Below, one piece after another: positions 17,199 through 26,878 of a DNA stretch of 64,000 nucleotides. The notes under the pieces are model-generated. The model had not been told where the DNA came from, made no database searches, and was given only the letters and a program-made list of their open reading frames with translations. This DNA comes from Shewanella japonica (lineage in GTDB: Bacteria > Pseudomonadota > Gammaproteobacteria > Enterobacterales > Shewanellaceae), in NCBI RefSeq assembly GCF_002075795.1, contig NZ_CP020472.1:603001-667000 (forward strand), written 5' to 3'. Each line of letters begins with the position of its first letter. The stretch's first letter is position 1. The position numbers and the translations under genes are program-made.

Positions 17199-17714
17199 TT
17201 ATTGCAGGGCACATTCTCCTTGGCTGAGCTCATTTGTTAATTTGCGTAGCGTTGCTTCATCAGTAAAACCACGGCGTTTAGCCAGCACATGACCTTGAGT
17301 ATCGAGCACTAAGGTGGTGGGGAACCCTTTAACACCGCCACTTTTACGGGCAAATAGTTGTGTGCTTTGCTGAGAGGGAATCGTTTCTGAAAAATGACGC
17401 AACTCTCGTTTGAGTTGTCTTTTAGAACCTTTATCTCCAACTAAAGTAAAGTGGACGCTGTTACCGCACTCACTGACTAGTTGAGTAATGATCTTGCCCT
17501 GCTTTTTGCACCAACTACAGTCAGGTTGAAAGAACATCAATACGGTGGGCTTTTGTGAGTGATAACTGACGGATGACTGACTGGTACGTAAATCCTTTAG
17601 CTGGATTTGCGCCACAGACAGTTCAGTGCTGTTGTTACCTGCACTGGCAGTGCTACTAACAGCTAACGCTGTCAGTAGCACTAGGCTGTTAAAGCTTGCC
17701 TTCAATGCCAACAT
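17199..17714 (-). CDS. Periplasmic thioredoxin-like protein (CSWC), copy C
   Basis: 171 residues: signal peptide MLALKASFNSLVLLTALAVS with cleavage near TASAG, then a thioredoxin domain with Cys66-Ser-Trp-Cys69 and the GFPTTLVLD cis-proline segment. ATG 17714 lies inside the end of the TonB receptor gene, so the two frames overlap by 26 bases, a sign of translational coupling and of a shared task. The protein is a close paralog of copy A at 7781-8296. A plausible job is to reduce thiols of the receptor or of a metal-binding partner; the receptor plug carries its own CxxC. Confidence 0.88.
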   Translation of the reverse strand: MLALKASFNSLVLLTALAVSSTASAGNNSTELSVAQIQLKDLRTSQSSVSYHSQKPTVLMFFQPDCSWCKKQGKIITQLVSECGNSVHFTLVGDKGSKRQLKRELRHFSETIPSQQSTQLFARKSGGVKGFPTTLVLDTQGHVLAKRRGFTDEATLRKLTNELSQGECALQ

Positions 17715-19806
17715 AGAATTCACGACCGTGAAGTGGACCATATATGTAAGCAACGTCATAGCCGCCATCAGCATCATAAAACAGTGGTGATTCCCCTTCT
17801 TCAATTTGGGTATAGTTAAAGATATTTGATAAGCCGCCGTAGACTTTGATTTGGTCTGTTAGGCTGTACTGTACTTTTACATCAGATACTGTAAAGGCAG
17901 GTGCATCTTGGCTTTTAAGCGAGCTAGGGTCACCTTTGATGTCATAACCTTCGTAACCGTAATCGGTTAAGTCACGCTCGCCAAACCATGTGGTATTCCA
18001 AAATACGGTGAAATCGTCAGTTTTCCACTCAAGCTCAATACCTGCACGGGTTTCAACCGGAGCAATTGAGTATGAAGAGCGAAATACGTCGTTATAATCA
18101 AAGTATTCAGCACTGGCATTAATGGTAAGCTCATCAGTTAGGCTGTAACCCGCCACGATGTCGACTGTAGTGACTGATGCATCTTCATCAAGCTGAGTCA
18201 GAATTGGTACACCGTCGTCAGTTTCTTGCAGTGATGCTAAGTTTTGCACGTTTGAATGCGCGACTGAGAAGGTTCCCGTTAATGTGCCAGCATCATAGCT
18301 TAAGGCATAGTTAGCTGATAACGATTCTTCTAATGAATCGACGTCAATCAGGTAGCCTTTTTCAGAGTCTAGAATACCGTGGTCAGTTTCAAAGAATGAT
18401 AATGGCGCGCGGTAGCCTCGACCTGCAGATAAGCGAGAAGTCCATGTGTCACTGTGGAAATAACGCATGTCGACACGAGGGGCGATAAAGGTTTCGTCGA
18501 TTTCAGTGCCAGGTTTTTTGTCATCAACAAAATCAGCGGTCACTTTGTCTACCCGAAGTGCCATCGCGATTTCAATATCGTCAGTAGGAGTCCATGTATC
18601 TTGAATGAATACGCCTTTAACATCGTAATCAAATGAGTCACTGACATAAGCTTCAACGTCTTGCAGCGCATCGGTATGCGAGCGCATTTCTTCGGTGCGA
18701 ATATCTGCGCCGTAGGTTAAAAAGTGATTGTCGGTCAGTTCTGTATCAAACTTAGCTCGGGCATAGTACATGGTGTCTTTTGCACGGTAATCAATGCCTT
18801 CATAAAAAGAGTCTTGCTCGTGTCTTGCATAGCTTACGGCAAACTCAGAGGTGGTGTAATCGGTTAGTTCGCTTAACCATTTAATGTAGGCTTCGTCACG
18901 GTTGGTTTCAATCCACTCAGTGGTTTCCCACGCTTTACCTATGTACTCATTACGGACATCATCACCAACAAATAAGCTATCAGACTCTACGCCATCATAG
19001 CTGCTGATCGCCTCTTGAATAGAGCCAACATTGTCGCCAATCACAGGGCCACCAAAGATCTCGCTCCGCACTTTTGCTACACGCAGGTGAATGTTATTGG
19101 TGTCGTTTAAATCATGGCTGACTAACGAACTGACGGTATAGTTCTCTTGGAAAGGCGCTTCACTAACACCATTATCATCATGATCTTCCTGATCTTGTTT
19201 ATCATATTGGCCGATTAAGGTGATACCCGTTTTGCCGTCATCTGAAATTCCTGTTGCCATTCCTTTCATTGCGGTGAAGTCATGTGATCCCTTAGCGATA
19301 TCAACAGACACTTCGTTTTCGTAGGCTTGTTTAGTGACAACGTTTACGGTTCCGCCAATCGCTTCTGGGGCAATCAAGGAAGCGCCTGCGCCACGTGCAA
19401 TTTCGATACGGTCAACACCCGTGGTTGAAATCGCATCAACCGCATAGTAACCAGAAATCATAGTATGTGTTGGTAGGCCATCTACTAAAATTGTCGTATG
19501 TTCGCCTTTCATACCATTGAGCATGATGCGCTTAACACCACACATTGAACATTCATTTGAAACATTCACGCCGGGTTCATTATTGATTGCATCAGTTAAA
19601 CTCAAGGCGTTTTTGTTTTGAATCATCAGTTCATCCAACACTTCTGTTTTTTGAATGACATCTTTCAAACGACCATCTTGCTGTAATTTTTGACGCACAC
19701 CTCTGACTTCAATTTTCTCGATTTCATCATCGGTGGCTGTGGTCTCAGCTTGAGCCGAAAAGGTCAGTGCGCTGAGTATTGCTGCGGCTAAAATTGAATG
19801 CTTCAT
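17689..19806 (-). CDS. TonB-dependent outer membrane receptor with CxxC in the plug domain
   Basis: 705 residues: signal peptide MKHSILAAAILSALTFSAQA, a TonB-box-like DEIEKIEVRG near residues 28-36, a plug domain (about 40-160) and a 22-strand-type barrel ending in FYVGIEGKL. The plug contains NVSNECSMCGVKRIMLNGMK with Cys86 and Cys89, followed by TTILVDGLPT and GGTVNVVTK. The frame is open 47 codons upstream, but the signal peptide fixes the start at 19806. A Fur-like box lies about 100 bases upstream, so iron-responsive control is likely. The substrate is unknown. The coupled thioredoxin and YHS genes point to a metal or metal complex. Confidence 0.88.
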   Translation of the reverse strand: MKHSILAAAILSALTFSAQAETTATDDEIEKIEVRGVRQKLQQDGRLKDVIQKTEVLDELMIQNKNALSLTDAINNEPGVNVSNECSMCGVKRIMLNGMKGEHTTILVDGLPTHTMISGYYAVDAISTTGVDRIEIARGAGASLIAPEAIGGTVNVVTKQAYENEVSVDIAKGSHDFTAMKGMATGISDDGKTGITLIGQYDKQDQEDHDDNGVSEAPFQENYTVSSLVSHDLNDTNNIHLRVAKVRSEIFGGPVIGDNVGSIQEAISSYDGVESDSLFVGDDVRNEYIGKAWETTEWIETNRDEAYIKWLSELTDYTTSEFAVSYARHEQDSFYEGIDYRAKDTMYYARAKFDTELTDNHFLTYGADIRTEEMRSHTDALQDVEAYVSDSFDYDVKGVFIQDTWTPTDDIEIAMALRVDKVTADFVDDKKPGTEIDETFIAPRVDMRYFHSDTWTSRLSAGRGYRAPLSFFETDHGILDSEKGYLIDVDSLEESLSANYALSYDAGTLTGTFSVAHSNVQNLASLQETDDGVPILTQLDEDASVTTVDIVAGYSLTDELTINASAEYFDYNDVFRSSYSIAPVETRAGIELEWKTDDFTVFWNTTWFGERDLTDYGYEGYDIKGDPSSLKSQDAPAFTVSDVKVQYSLTDQIKVYGGLSNIFNYTQIEEGESPLFYDADGGYDVAYIYGPLHGREFYVGIEGKL

Positions 19807-19903
19807 ATTGTCAACTTTTGTGATTGTTAGTGTATGTAAATGTTGCTTTCGTGCTGCACTTGTTAAGCTTGTTGCAATTTTATGACGTAGATAAAGCTGA
19901 TAC

Positions 19904-19924
19904 AAATGATAATGATTAGCATTT
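19904..19924 (-). promoter_or_regulatory. Fur-like box upstream of the TonB receptor
   Basis: AAATGATAATGATTAGCATTT closely resembles the Fur consensus GATAATGATAATCATTATC. It lies 98-118 bases before the receptor start, in position to overlap a promoter. Confidence 0.7.
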
Positions 19925-20328
19925 GCTCTAATTGTGGGCTGGTGCACAAAGGTGTGAATTACTTGGTTTTATAGATGATCTAGATCAATAAATGTTGTGA
20001 TTCATTTTGCTGTGTTTGGTGTGTAAATGACATATATCAGCTAAAAGTGGAGGCGTTTGCGATTTAATAAACTGCCAAGGATGTTAATTTTAGTATTTCC
20101 TTTATCATGTTTTTGGGCATGAAAAATGCCATTTAAAAGCTGTAATCACTTTTCCCTACATGATTAGAACGGCTTGTTCTTCAATTGAAACAAGCATCTA
20201 TCGAAGATTTATTGCTTCAGTGTTATTATCAAAAAAATAACAACTATATATCATTTGTTTTTATGCTTGAGCTGAGTGTATGGAATAAAACATTTTCAAA
20301 GAAAGCGGCGTGTGTTGGTTTCCAACAT

Positions 20329-22053
20329 ATGAGGCTGGTGATGATACTTTTTTACTCAGTCATGTCATTATTCATCAGCTTTACACTGCACGCAGACACA
20401 ATTGAGATCCCTAGCTTTAGTAAAGGCAGTGTTGGTAAACATGCGGCATATTTTCGTGAACGTGACGGTAAGCTTTCTTTAACAGAAGCGCGTCAACAAT
20501 TTCAAACAACTGAACTTTCTCTTGGTTCAAGTAACTCTATTTCTTTGGGCATTGGCGTTGATCCTGTGTGGATGTCAGTCAAGGTCAATAATGTCGCTAA
20601 TACAAGCCAAGACTATCGCTTATCAGTAGAAACGCCATGGATTGATTATATTGATACTTGGCTGATTAAAGATGGGCAGGTAATCAAACATATTGCTGGT
20701 GGCGATGCTTTTAGTTTCGATACTAGGCCAATGCAGTATCGCTTTTACGCTTTCGAACATGCCTATTTACCTGGCGTCACTGACATTATTATGCGGGTTG
20801 AAACGAAAGGTCCAATGGCGCTACCTGTGCAATTTAATAGTGTAGAAAATGCGATAAATCGCGACATTGTCAGTGGTTATCAGTATGGCGCGTTATACGG
20901 AATTATGGTGGCGCTAGCATTATATAATATAGTGCTATTTGTGTTTATTCGTCAGCGTGAATATGGCTTATATGGTTTGTACCTGTTGGGCTTTGTTTTA
21001 AATAGCTTGTCTTATACTGGTCAGTTGCACACGATTATTACCTATGATTTTGGGCCTTATTTCCAAGATTGGCTCGATATCTTTTTAATGATCACTTATA
21101 GCGTTGCAGGGTTACATTTTGCAAGATCGCTACTGCACACCAAAGAATATGCACCAAGATTAGATAAATTTGTATTGCGTACAACGCTGTATATTCCGCT
21201 AGGGATGTTAATTGGCTTTGTATTTAACCAACTATTTTTTTCGATGGTGTTGGCATTTATCTTAAACACCTGTTTTGTCATGTTATTTATCGCCATGGGG
21301 GTAAAAGCATTGCAAGCACAAAAGCCATTTGCGGTTCTTTTCATTTTATCTTCGGTGACTGCCGCGGTGTGTATAACCATTTCAACACTCGCTGTTGCAG
21401 GCGTGTTAGTGCCTTATAACGATTACACGTTTAAAGCGATTGAAGTGGGTATGGCATTCGAAGCAATTTTACTGGCATCCATTTTGGCAAGGCAGTTTAG
21501 AATAGCGCAAATTGACAAGTTGATAGCTGAAAAATATGCCCGCACGGATCCATTGACTGAACTGAATAATCGACGTGGTTTTAAAGTGCTTACAGAGTTA
21601 ACTTGGCCAAACATTGTCGATACTCAACGTAATATCTCAGTTGCTCTCATTGATATTGATTTCTTTAAAAAAGTAAATGATGAGTATGGGCATAGTAAAG
21701 GCGATGAAGTATTAAAAAAAGTGGCGAAAGCCATTGCTGAAACATCAAGAGAAGGCGATATCTCAGCCCGCTGGGGAGGTGAGGAGTTTATTGTATTTTT
21801 ACCTGATACCACACGAGATGGCGCTATTATGCATGCAGAAAGAATACGTGAGGCTATTGAGGCCATTTCATTTACGGGAATTGATTGCGAATTAATGTTA
21901 ACTGCAAGTATTGGTGTTGCTGGTAGCGTCGCTGCTCGATTTGAGGATGAATCAATTAATCACGACACCCTTGAGGTTATGATAAAAAATGCCGATAGGG
22001 CACTTTATATTGCAAAGCAAGATGGTAAAAACCAAGTTAGAGTGGTGAGTTAA
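20329..22053 (+). CDS. 7TMR-DISM diguanylate cyclase
   Basis: About 574 residues: a signal peptide (MRLVMILFYSVMSLFISFTL), a periplasmic DISMED2-type sensor domain (about 30-165), a seven-helix 7TMR-DISM membrane region (about 185-390) and a cytoplasmic GGDEF domain. The active site is RWGGEEF. REGD lies exactly five residues before GGEEF, the RxxD inhibitory site, so product inhibition by c-di-GMP is expected. It probably couples a periplasmic ligand, often a carbohydrate in this class, to c-di-GMP synthesis. The frame is open upstream to TTG 20185. ATG 20329 gives the signal peptide; ATG 20341, with GAGG six bases before it, is an alternative. Confidence 0.88.
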   Translation: MRLVMILFYSVMSLFISFTLHADTIEIPSFSKGSVGKHAAYFRERDGKLSLTEARQQFQTTELSLGSSNSISLGIGVDPVWMSVKVNNVANTSQDYRLSVETPWIDYIDTWLIKDGQVIKHIAGGDAFSFDTRPMQYRFYAFEHAYLPGVTDIIMRVETKGPMALPVQFNSVENAINRDIVSGYQYGALYGIMVALALYNIVLFVFIRQREYGLYGLYLLGFVLNSLSYTGQLHTIITYDFGPYFQDWLDIFLMITYSVAGLHFARSLLHTKEYAPRLDKFVLRTTLYIPLGMLIGFVFNQLFFSMVLAFILNTCFVMLFIAMGVKALQAQKPFAVLFILSSVTAAVCITISTLAVAGVLVPYNDYTFKAIEVGMAFEAILLASILARQFRIAQIDKLIAEKYARTDPLTELNNRRGFKVLTELTWPNIVDTQRNISVALIDIDFFKKVNDEYGHSKGDEVLKKVAKAIAETSREGDISARWGGEEFIVFLPDTTRDGAIMHAERIREAIEAISFTGIDCELMLTASIGVAGSVAARFEDESINHDTLEVMIKNADRALYIAKQDGKNQVRVVS

Positions 22054-22316
22054 TGGTCACCTCTGTCATTCCGATTAAGTTCATTGATGAATTCTTAAAC
22101 TTATAAATCAAACTCTTACCCTAATGATGAAGTTCAGCACACCTCAGTGCTAGGTCAATCTTCATATTGAAACGCCTTAATATAAAATGTAAGCGCATTA
22201 AATTAATACCTAAGTTACAACAAAATTAATTGTTGAAAATTTTTGTAATGGTAGAATGCGCCCCACGAGCCACATGGCAATTTTCCCGATATTTTTCACT
22301 TCACATTAGAGCCGCT

Positions 22317-23483
22317 ATGAAACGGATTTTATTACTCACTTTATTGGCATTTTCGAGTGCTACTCTTGCTGTTGAGCCATTAATCGATACACCAGAAGAC
22401 ATGGAGCCGACTTGGGTCGATGATATCTTGTCGATATTTGGTGCTGATGGTGAGTTTGATGACAGTAAACCCATCGATATGAGTTATCTGCCTACGGCTT
22501 ATTACACACCAGAAAAGAAGTTTGGTGTGGGGTTACTCATGGTCGGGTTATATAAAACTGAAGGGGCAGCCGCAGATGAACAGCCTTCATCATTGGTATT
22601 GAATTCATTTGTGTCGATGAACAACTCTTATGGTATTGAAGCTGAAAACATGACGTTTTTTAATGGCGGTAAGCAGCGCTTACTGTTAGACGTCGAATTA
22701 TATAATGAAGCGGCGGTGTATTATGGCAAAGGAATTGATGATGGTAATCTAGACATTAATCATCATGAATATGAAGAACAGCTTTATAGCTTTAAACCTC
22801 GCTGGATGACTGAGGTTGCCGATAATTACTTTCTAGGTATAGGTGCAGATTTTACTTATGCAAGTGCCGATAAATTAGAATATGTTGAAACAGGTGAGCC
22901 TGTCGACGAAAGCACGATTTTACCAAGTAACTTTAGTTCTGGTGTTGTCGTCACTAGTATTTATGACTCACGAGATTATCGATTAAACGCCACCAAAGGG
23001 TGGTTGTTTCAAGTTGATGCTGGTGTATACCAAAACAGTGAGTATTCGACGTTTTCAACTTACAATGTCGAGCTAGCAAACTACATCGATTTAAGCTCAA
23101 CGTCTATGTTAAGTAATGCGCCTGGATTAATTGCTTGGCAAGTTCAAGGTCATTTTACTAGTGGTGACGTACCGTGGAATGCATTACCTGATTTAGGTGG
23201 CTCAAGTGCTATGCGTGGTTTTATTAAAGGCCGTTATAGAGATGAGCAAATGATGATGGGCCAAGTTGAGTATCGTTTACCGATATTTCAGCGCTATGGC
23301 ATGGTATTTTGGGGCGCGGTTGGCAGTGTAGCTCCTTCAGTGAGTGACTTAACTGATGAGTTATTAGCCTCTTACGGCACAGGCTTTCGCTTTAAAATTA
23401 AAGACAATATCAACTTACGATTTGATGTGGGTGTAGGCGAAAACGAAACTAACTTCTACCTTAATGTGAATGAAGTTTTTTAA
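22317..23483 (+). CDS. BamA/D15-like outer membrane barrel protein
   Basis: 388 residues with signal peptide MKRILLLTLLAFSSATLAVE. No POTRA domain is visible before the barrel, which is shorter than BamA or TamA. The C-terminal third has the Omp85 signature layout: SSAMRGFIKGRYRDEQMMMG, then QVEYRLPI, and ends with the aromatic-terminated FYLNVNEVF. This matches the stand-alone bacterial surface antigen (PF01103) type found beside lipoprotein or polymer export genes. The next gene encodes a periplasmic DUF3108-like protein 54 bases downstream, so they probably form an operon. The transported substrate is unknown. Confidence 0.78.
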   Translation: MKRILLLTLLAFSSATLAVEPLIDTPEDMEPTWVDDILSIFGADGEFDDSKPIDMSYLPTAYYTPEKKFGVGLLMVGLYKTEGAAADEQPSSLVLNSFVSMNNSYGIEAENMTFFNGGKQRLLLDVELYNEAAVYYGKGIDDGNLDINHHEYEEQLYSFKPRWMTEVADNYFLGIGADFTYASADKLEYVETGEPVDESTILPSNFSSGVVVTSIYDSRDYRLNATKGWLFQVDAGVYQNSEYSTFSTYNVELANYIDLSSTSMLSNAPGLIAWQVQGHFTSGDVPWNALPDLGGSSAMRGFIKGRYRDEQMMMGQVEYRLPIFQRYGMVFWGAVGSVAPSVSDLTDELLASYGTGFRFKIKDNINLRFDVGVGENETNFYLNVNEVF

Positions 23484-23537
23484 TCTACATCACTCAAGTT
23501 GTATGTTTGAGCACGATAGTAAAATAGTAGAGAAGTA

Positions 23538-24278
23538 ATGAGCGTATTAAAACTGACAATAGCGGTAAAATTAGTGCTGGTGGTTATCTTGTTTCCACTT
23601 TGTACCAATGCATCTGAACAGGATGCTACTGTCGAAAGTCAGTGTAGTCGTACTTCTCACTATGATATTTATTTGAGTGGCATTCACACTGGCACCATGA
23701 AAAGAACCGAAACATGGCAAGGCCAGTCGGCTGTGGTTACCTCCACAAGTAAAGCCAGTATTTTAGGGATCGGCACTCAATACGATCAGCGCGCTGAGCT
23801 GTCTTGGTCGAATACCCGTGATGAATGGATAACCGATAATTTTCATCAATTAGTGACAGGCTTTCGCGCTCGGGATATGAAGGTGTCATTTAGCCATGAT
23901 GGGCTTGCATCCGAGGTCGATATAGATGGTGAAAAAGATCGTTATACATCTACCGAAATCCCCCTTCGAGATGTCGATACGCTAGCCATTCAAATGCGTC
24001 AATTATTACTCCAAGGTCGAACTCAATTCGCCTTAGTTAGGCAAGCATCTGATGCAATTGAGCCTTATCAACTGTATGTCAAAAAGCCTGTTTCCGAACA
24101 GATTGAACCATGGGGAGAAATGACCTTAATCCCTGTTGAGCAGTCTGGTGCAGAGGAAGTCACGTATTTCTTCGCCCCAGAAATGGACTACCAACTTGTT
24201 AAAGCACGCTATCACGGCATTATTTTAAAAGGCCTAATTGAGCTTAATCATTACCATTCTACTTGTGATAAACAATAA
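23538..24278 (+). CDS. Periplasmic DUF3108-like protein
   Basis: 246 residues with signal peptide (MSVLKLTIAVKLVLVVILFPLC, cleavage near NAS). The body has the beta-strand-rich pattern of DUF3108-type proteins: HYDIYLSGIHTGTMKRTETW near the start, then SKASILGIGTQYDQRAEL and, near the C-terminus, FFAPEMDYQLVKARYHG. Such proteins fold as a lipocalin-like half barrel in the periplasm; their function is not established. It follows the D15-like barrel gene by 54 bases in the same direction, and co-function at the cell envelope is plausible. The family assignment is tentative. Confidence 0.6.
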   Translation: MSVLKLTIAVKLVLVVILFPLCTNASEQDATVESQCSRTSHYDIYLSGIHTGTMKRTETWQGQSAVVTSTSKASILGIGTQYDQRAELSWSNTRDEWITDNFHQLVTGFRARDMKVSFSHDGLASEVDIDGEKDRYTSTEIPLRDVDTLAIQMRQLLLQGRTQFALVRQASDAIEPYQLYVKKPVSEQIEPWGEMTLIPVEQSGAEEVTYFFAPEMDYQLVKARYHGIILKGLIELNHYHSTCDKQ

Positions 24279-24685
24279 CGGAAATTTAAGTGAATAGTTT
24301 AATCTTGTCATTATTATCCAATACATTAGTATAGGTAAGCTAAAGGTCTATAACTGGTGCTTTAATTTTGCTTTGTGGCTTTTTTTAGCTTATAAATATA
24401 TTTTTTATTCATATATCTCCCTCCTTTTTTATTTGATGAAAGGTCTTTCCCTTTAAACTATTGCACTTGCTAGTGCGATTTTACTAGCGTGTTTTACGTA
24501 CCAAAACATGATCTATATTCCATTTTTGAAGCATTTTTAACCATTTTTGATTTTGGAAACAAAAATAGCTTTACTTGTTATTGCTTCAAGAATACATTCG
24601 CCGAAAATAGTCTAAGGGTGATTTTGCCCTTTTAGCCGACAAGCACGATTTAACCCTTCAAAACCTTTCATTAAGTAGTACTAAA
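24279..24685. other. Intergenic region before the MFS gene
   Basis: 407 bases, AT-rich, without a gene. GGGTGATTTTGCCC near 24616 is an imperfect inverted repeat of about 5-bp arms. I see nothing else that can be supported. Confidence 0.35.
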
Positions 24686-25855
24686 TTGACGATAATCACG
24701 CATGATAATGTTGAAAATAACATTGTTACCCCTGTAGTTGGTTTAACTTTTTTCGCGGTGGCTTCAGGCTTTTTAATGAGCCTAATTCCTTTATCTGTGA
24801 CCCATTTTGATATCGATTTATCATTAATACCTTGGCTCGCCAGTGTGTTTTATTTTGGTCTATTGGTTGGTGCTACCTGTATTCAACGAGTGATTAAACG
24901 ACTTGGACATAGGCGATCTTTCATCTCTTTTTTGACTCTGGTGGCGCTGACTGTTGTTGTTATGATATTGGTGCCACATCAAGTGACTTGGTTAGTCGCT
25001 CGTTTTGTTGCTGGCATGGCAGTAGCAGGTGTATTTGTAGTCGTAGAGTCTTGGTTGTTAATGGCAAATTGCTCTAAGCAACGTGCTAAGCGGTTAGGGC
25101 TATACATGGCGGCTTTGTATGGCGGTAGTGCTGTAGGCCAGTTAGCTATTTCAGTGTTTGGAACCGACGGAATACAGCCATATTTGTGTGTATTGTTACT
25201 CTTGTTTATGGCGACATTGGCTCCCATTCTGATTCGTTCTGGCCAGCCCCATAGTCACGATCAACAAAGTATTAGCCGCAAAGAAATCCGTCATATCAAC
25301 CGACCAGCGATTATTGGCTGTATGGTGTCAGGGTTATTGCTTGGTCCAATTTATGGATTAATGCCATCATATTTAACGCATATCAGTGTTTTTGCAGAGC
25401 ACACAGGACTGCTAATGGCGAGCATCATTATGGGGGGCATGTTAGTGCAACCCATTGCCAGTGCGATGTCGACTCGAATGAGCAAAAGCTTATTAATGGC
25501 GATATTTTGCATGCTAGGTTGTTTAGCGGTTATGGGCGTACTTGAGTCTTCCACGTTAGTAATGATGGGGTTTAGTTTATTGCTATTAGGCGCGAGTAGT
25601 TTCGCGCTCTACCCCATCGCCATCACATTGGCATGTGATCATTTACCGACTGAAAAAATGGTATCGGCTACAGAAATGATGCTGCTGTGCTATAGCGTGG
25701 GTTCTGTTTTAGGTCCGCTGTTAGCCACAACATTTACCGAAGTCGGAAATGGCTTGATCATGTACCTAGGTGTTTGCTTAATAACAACCTGTATTTATAT
25801 GTTGATGAAAAGCGCTGAAACCATTTCGTCAGGCCAAAAGCCCATTGCAGGGTAG
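24686..25855 (+). CDS. MFS transporter, YcaD-like
   Basis: 389 residues with about 12 hydrophobic helices. It has the MFS loop 2-3 signature in FGLLVGATCIQRVIKRLGHR and a second-half repeat (GGMLVQPIASAMSTRMSKS). Length and pattern fit the YcaD-type subfamily, whose substrates are unknown. No ATG lies before the first helix, so TTG 24686 is the probable start, although the ribosome site (AAGTAG) is weak; the next ATG would remove most of helix 1. It is convergent with the TetR gene. Confidence 0.78.
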   Translation: MTIITHDNVENNIVTPVVGLTFFAVASGFLMSLIPLSVTHFDIDLSLIPWLASVFYFGLLVGATCIQRVIKRLGHRRSFISFLTLVALTVVVMILVPHQVTWLVARFVAGMAVAGVFVVVESWLLMANCSKQRAKRLGLYMAALYGGSAVGQLAISVFGTDGIQPYLCVLLLLFMATLAPILIRSGQPHSHDQQSISRKEIRHINRPAIIGCMVSGLLLGPIYGLMPSYLTHISVFAEHTGLLMASIIMGGMLVQPIASAMSTRMSKSLLMAIFCMLGCLAVMGVLESSTLVMMGFSLLLLGASSFALYPIAITLACDHLPTEKMVSATEMMLLCYSVGSVLGPLLATTFTEVGNGLIMYLGVCLITTCIYMLMKSAETISSGQKPIAG

Positions 25856-25925
25856 TTAAAGTAAAGTAACATAGCAGCTATGAGCTAGCTGCTGTGTTCA
25901 TAATATAAAGCTTAGCTTTTTATAC

Positions 25926-26690
25926 TTATTGCATACTTTTACAATTTTGGCTTTTCCCTGTCGCAAGACAGGTTTCACAAGTTCTATTTTTACCCTGACC
26001 ATAATCTAAAAATTGACTGATCCGCATTGCTAAACTTTCCATCATTTCTTGTGTAATGGGTTGATTCCAATTGTAGCGGTTCATGATACGGCTGATATGT
26101 CGAAAGCATGTCGCATCATCTGCTGTTAGATAGCAATCTTCCATTAGGCCGCTTTGATAAGAAGAAGTGGCGCCAGCTAGAAAAAAATACATCTCTTGTG
26201 TTAACTCTTTTAATTCAAGTTCATTTGCCGATAACTTACCTGCGGCAACCGCGTCATCTAATGGGTTTCTAATACAACTCCAAAATAAGTTTACTCGGTT
26301 CTTTAGAATACTAATTTTATCTGGGCTGGCTAACTGCCAAAACATACTGTTAATTGAAACTAATCTAAGAATATTAAATATCGGGCTTCTTTTAATTAAT
26401 TCAAATGTAAATAACAGTGACAGTACCGCTCGTTCATTTATTGATAACTGCGGATTCTCTTTAATAAAGTCTGGTATTCTAGTTGATGCAGTATTTCTTA
26501 AAAATAAACAAACTAATATATCTTCTTTGGACTCAAAATACTTATATAAGGTATTTGTCGAACAGCCTGAATCCTTTGCTATTTGAGCAAATCTAAATGA
26601 AACAACACCTTGATTTTTAATTGATATTTCGGCTTGATTTAAAATTTGATTACATCGGATTATGTCGATATTACTAGCTGGACATATCAT
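25926..26690 (-). CDS. TetR-family regulator with a cysteine-rich C-terminal tail
   Basis: 254 residues. The N-terminal helix-turn-helix (FRFAQIAKDSGCSTNTLYKY, then FESKEDIL) is TetR-type; a longer alpha-helical ligand and dimer domain follows. The last 24 residues hold RTCETCLATGKSQNCKSMQ, a CxxC-x8-C cluster not expected in ordinary TetR proteins, which could bind a metal or sense redox state or electrophiles. It is divergent from the flavin reductase operon with a 188-base gap containing a TAAACA/TGTTTA palindrome, so it is the obvious candidate repressor of that operon. An unsaturated acid such as acrylate would be a thiol-reactive inducer; that is a hypothesis. Confidence 0.82.
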   Translation of the reverse strand: MICPASNIDIIRCNQILNQAEISIKNQGVVSFRFAQIAKDSGCSTNTLYKYFESKEDILVCLFLRNTASTRIPDFIKENPQLSINERAVLSLLFTFELIKRSPIFNILRLVSINSMFWQLASPDKISILKNRVNLFWSCIRNPLDDAVAAGKLSANELELKELTQEMYFFLAGATSSYQSGLMEDCYLTADDATCFRHISRIMNRYNWNQPITQEMMESLAMRISQFLDYGQGKNRTCETCLATGKSQNCKSMQ

Positions 26691-26726
26691 TTTATAATAC
26701 CTAGATAAGTGTTATTTAATCAATTT

Positions 26727-26741
26727 TAAACATGGTGTTTA
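26727..26741. promoter_or_regulatory. Candidate operator for the TetR regulator
   Basis: TAAACA-TGG-TGTTTA, a perfect 6-bp-arm palindrome, lies in the divergent region 37-51 bases before the TetR start and about 140 bases before the reductase start. TetR operators are usually palindromes of this size. Confidence 0.35.
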
Positions 26742-26878
26742 TTATTAATACTTAAAAAAACATTTTTCTTGAACAACTACACAAAAATAATTCTTTGCAA
26801 ATATAAAGTGTGACTTTACGCATATTTGAGTGTGTTTTTAAAGCATATTGTTACCCCAAGTTCACTGGAGGTTACGAT

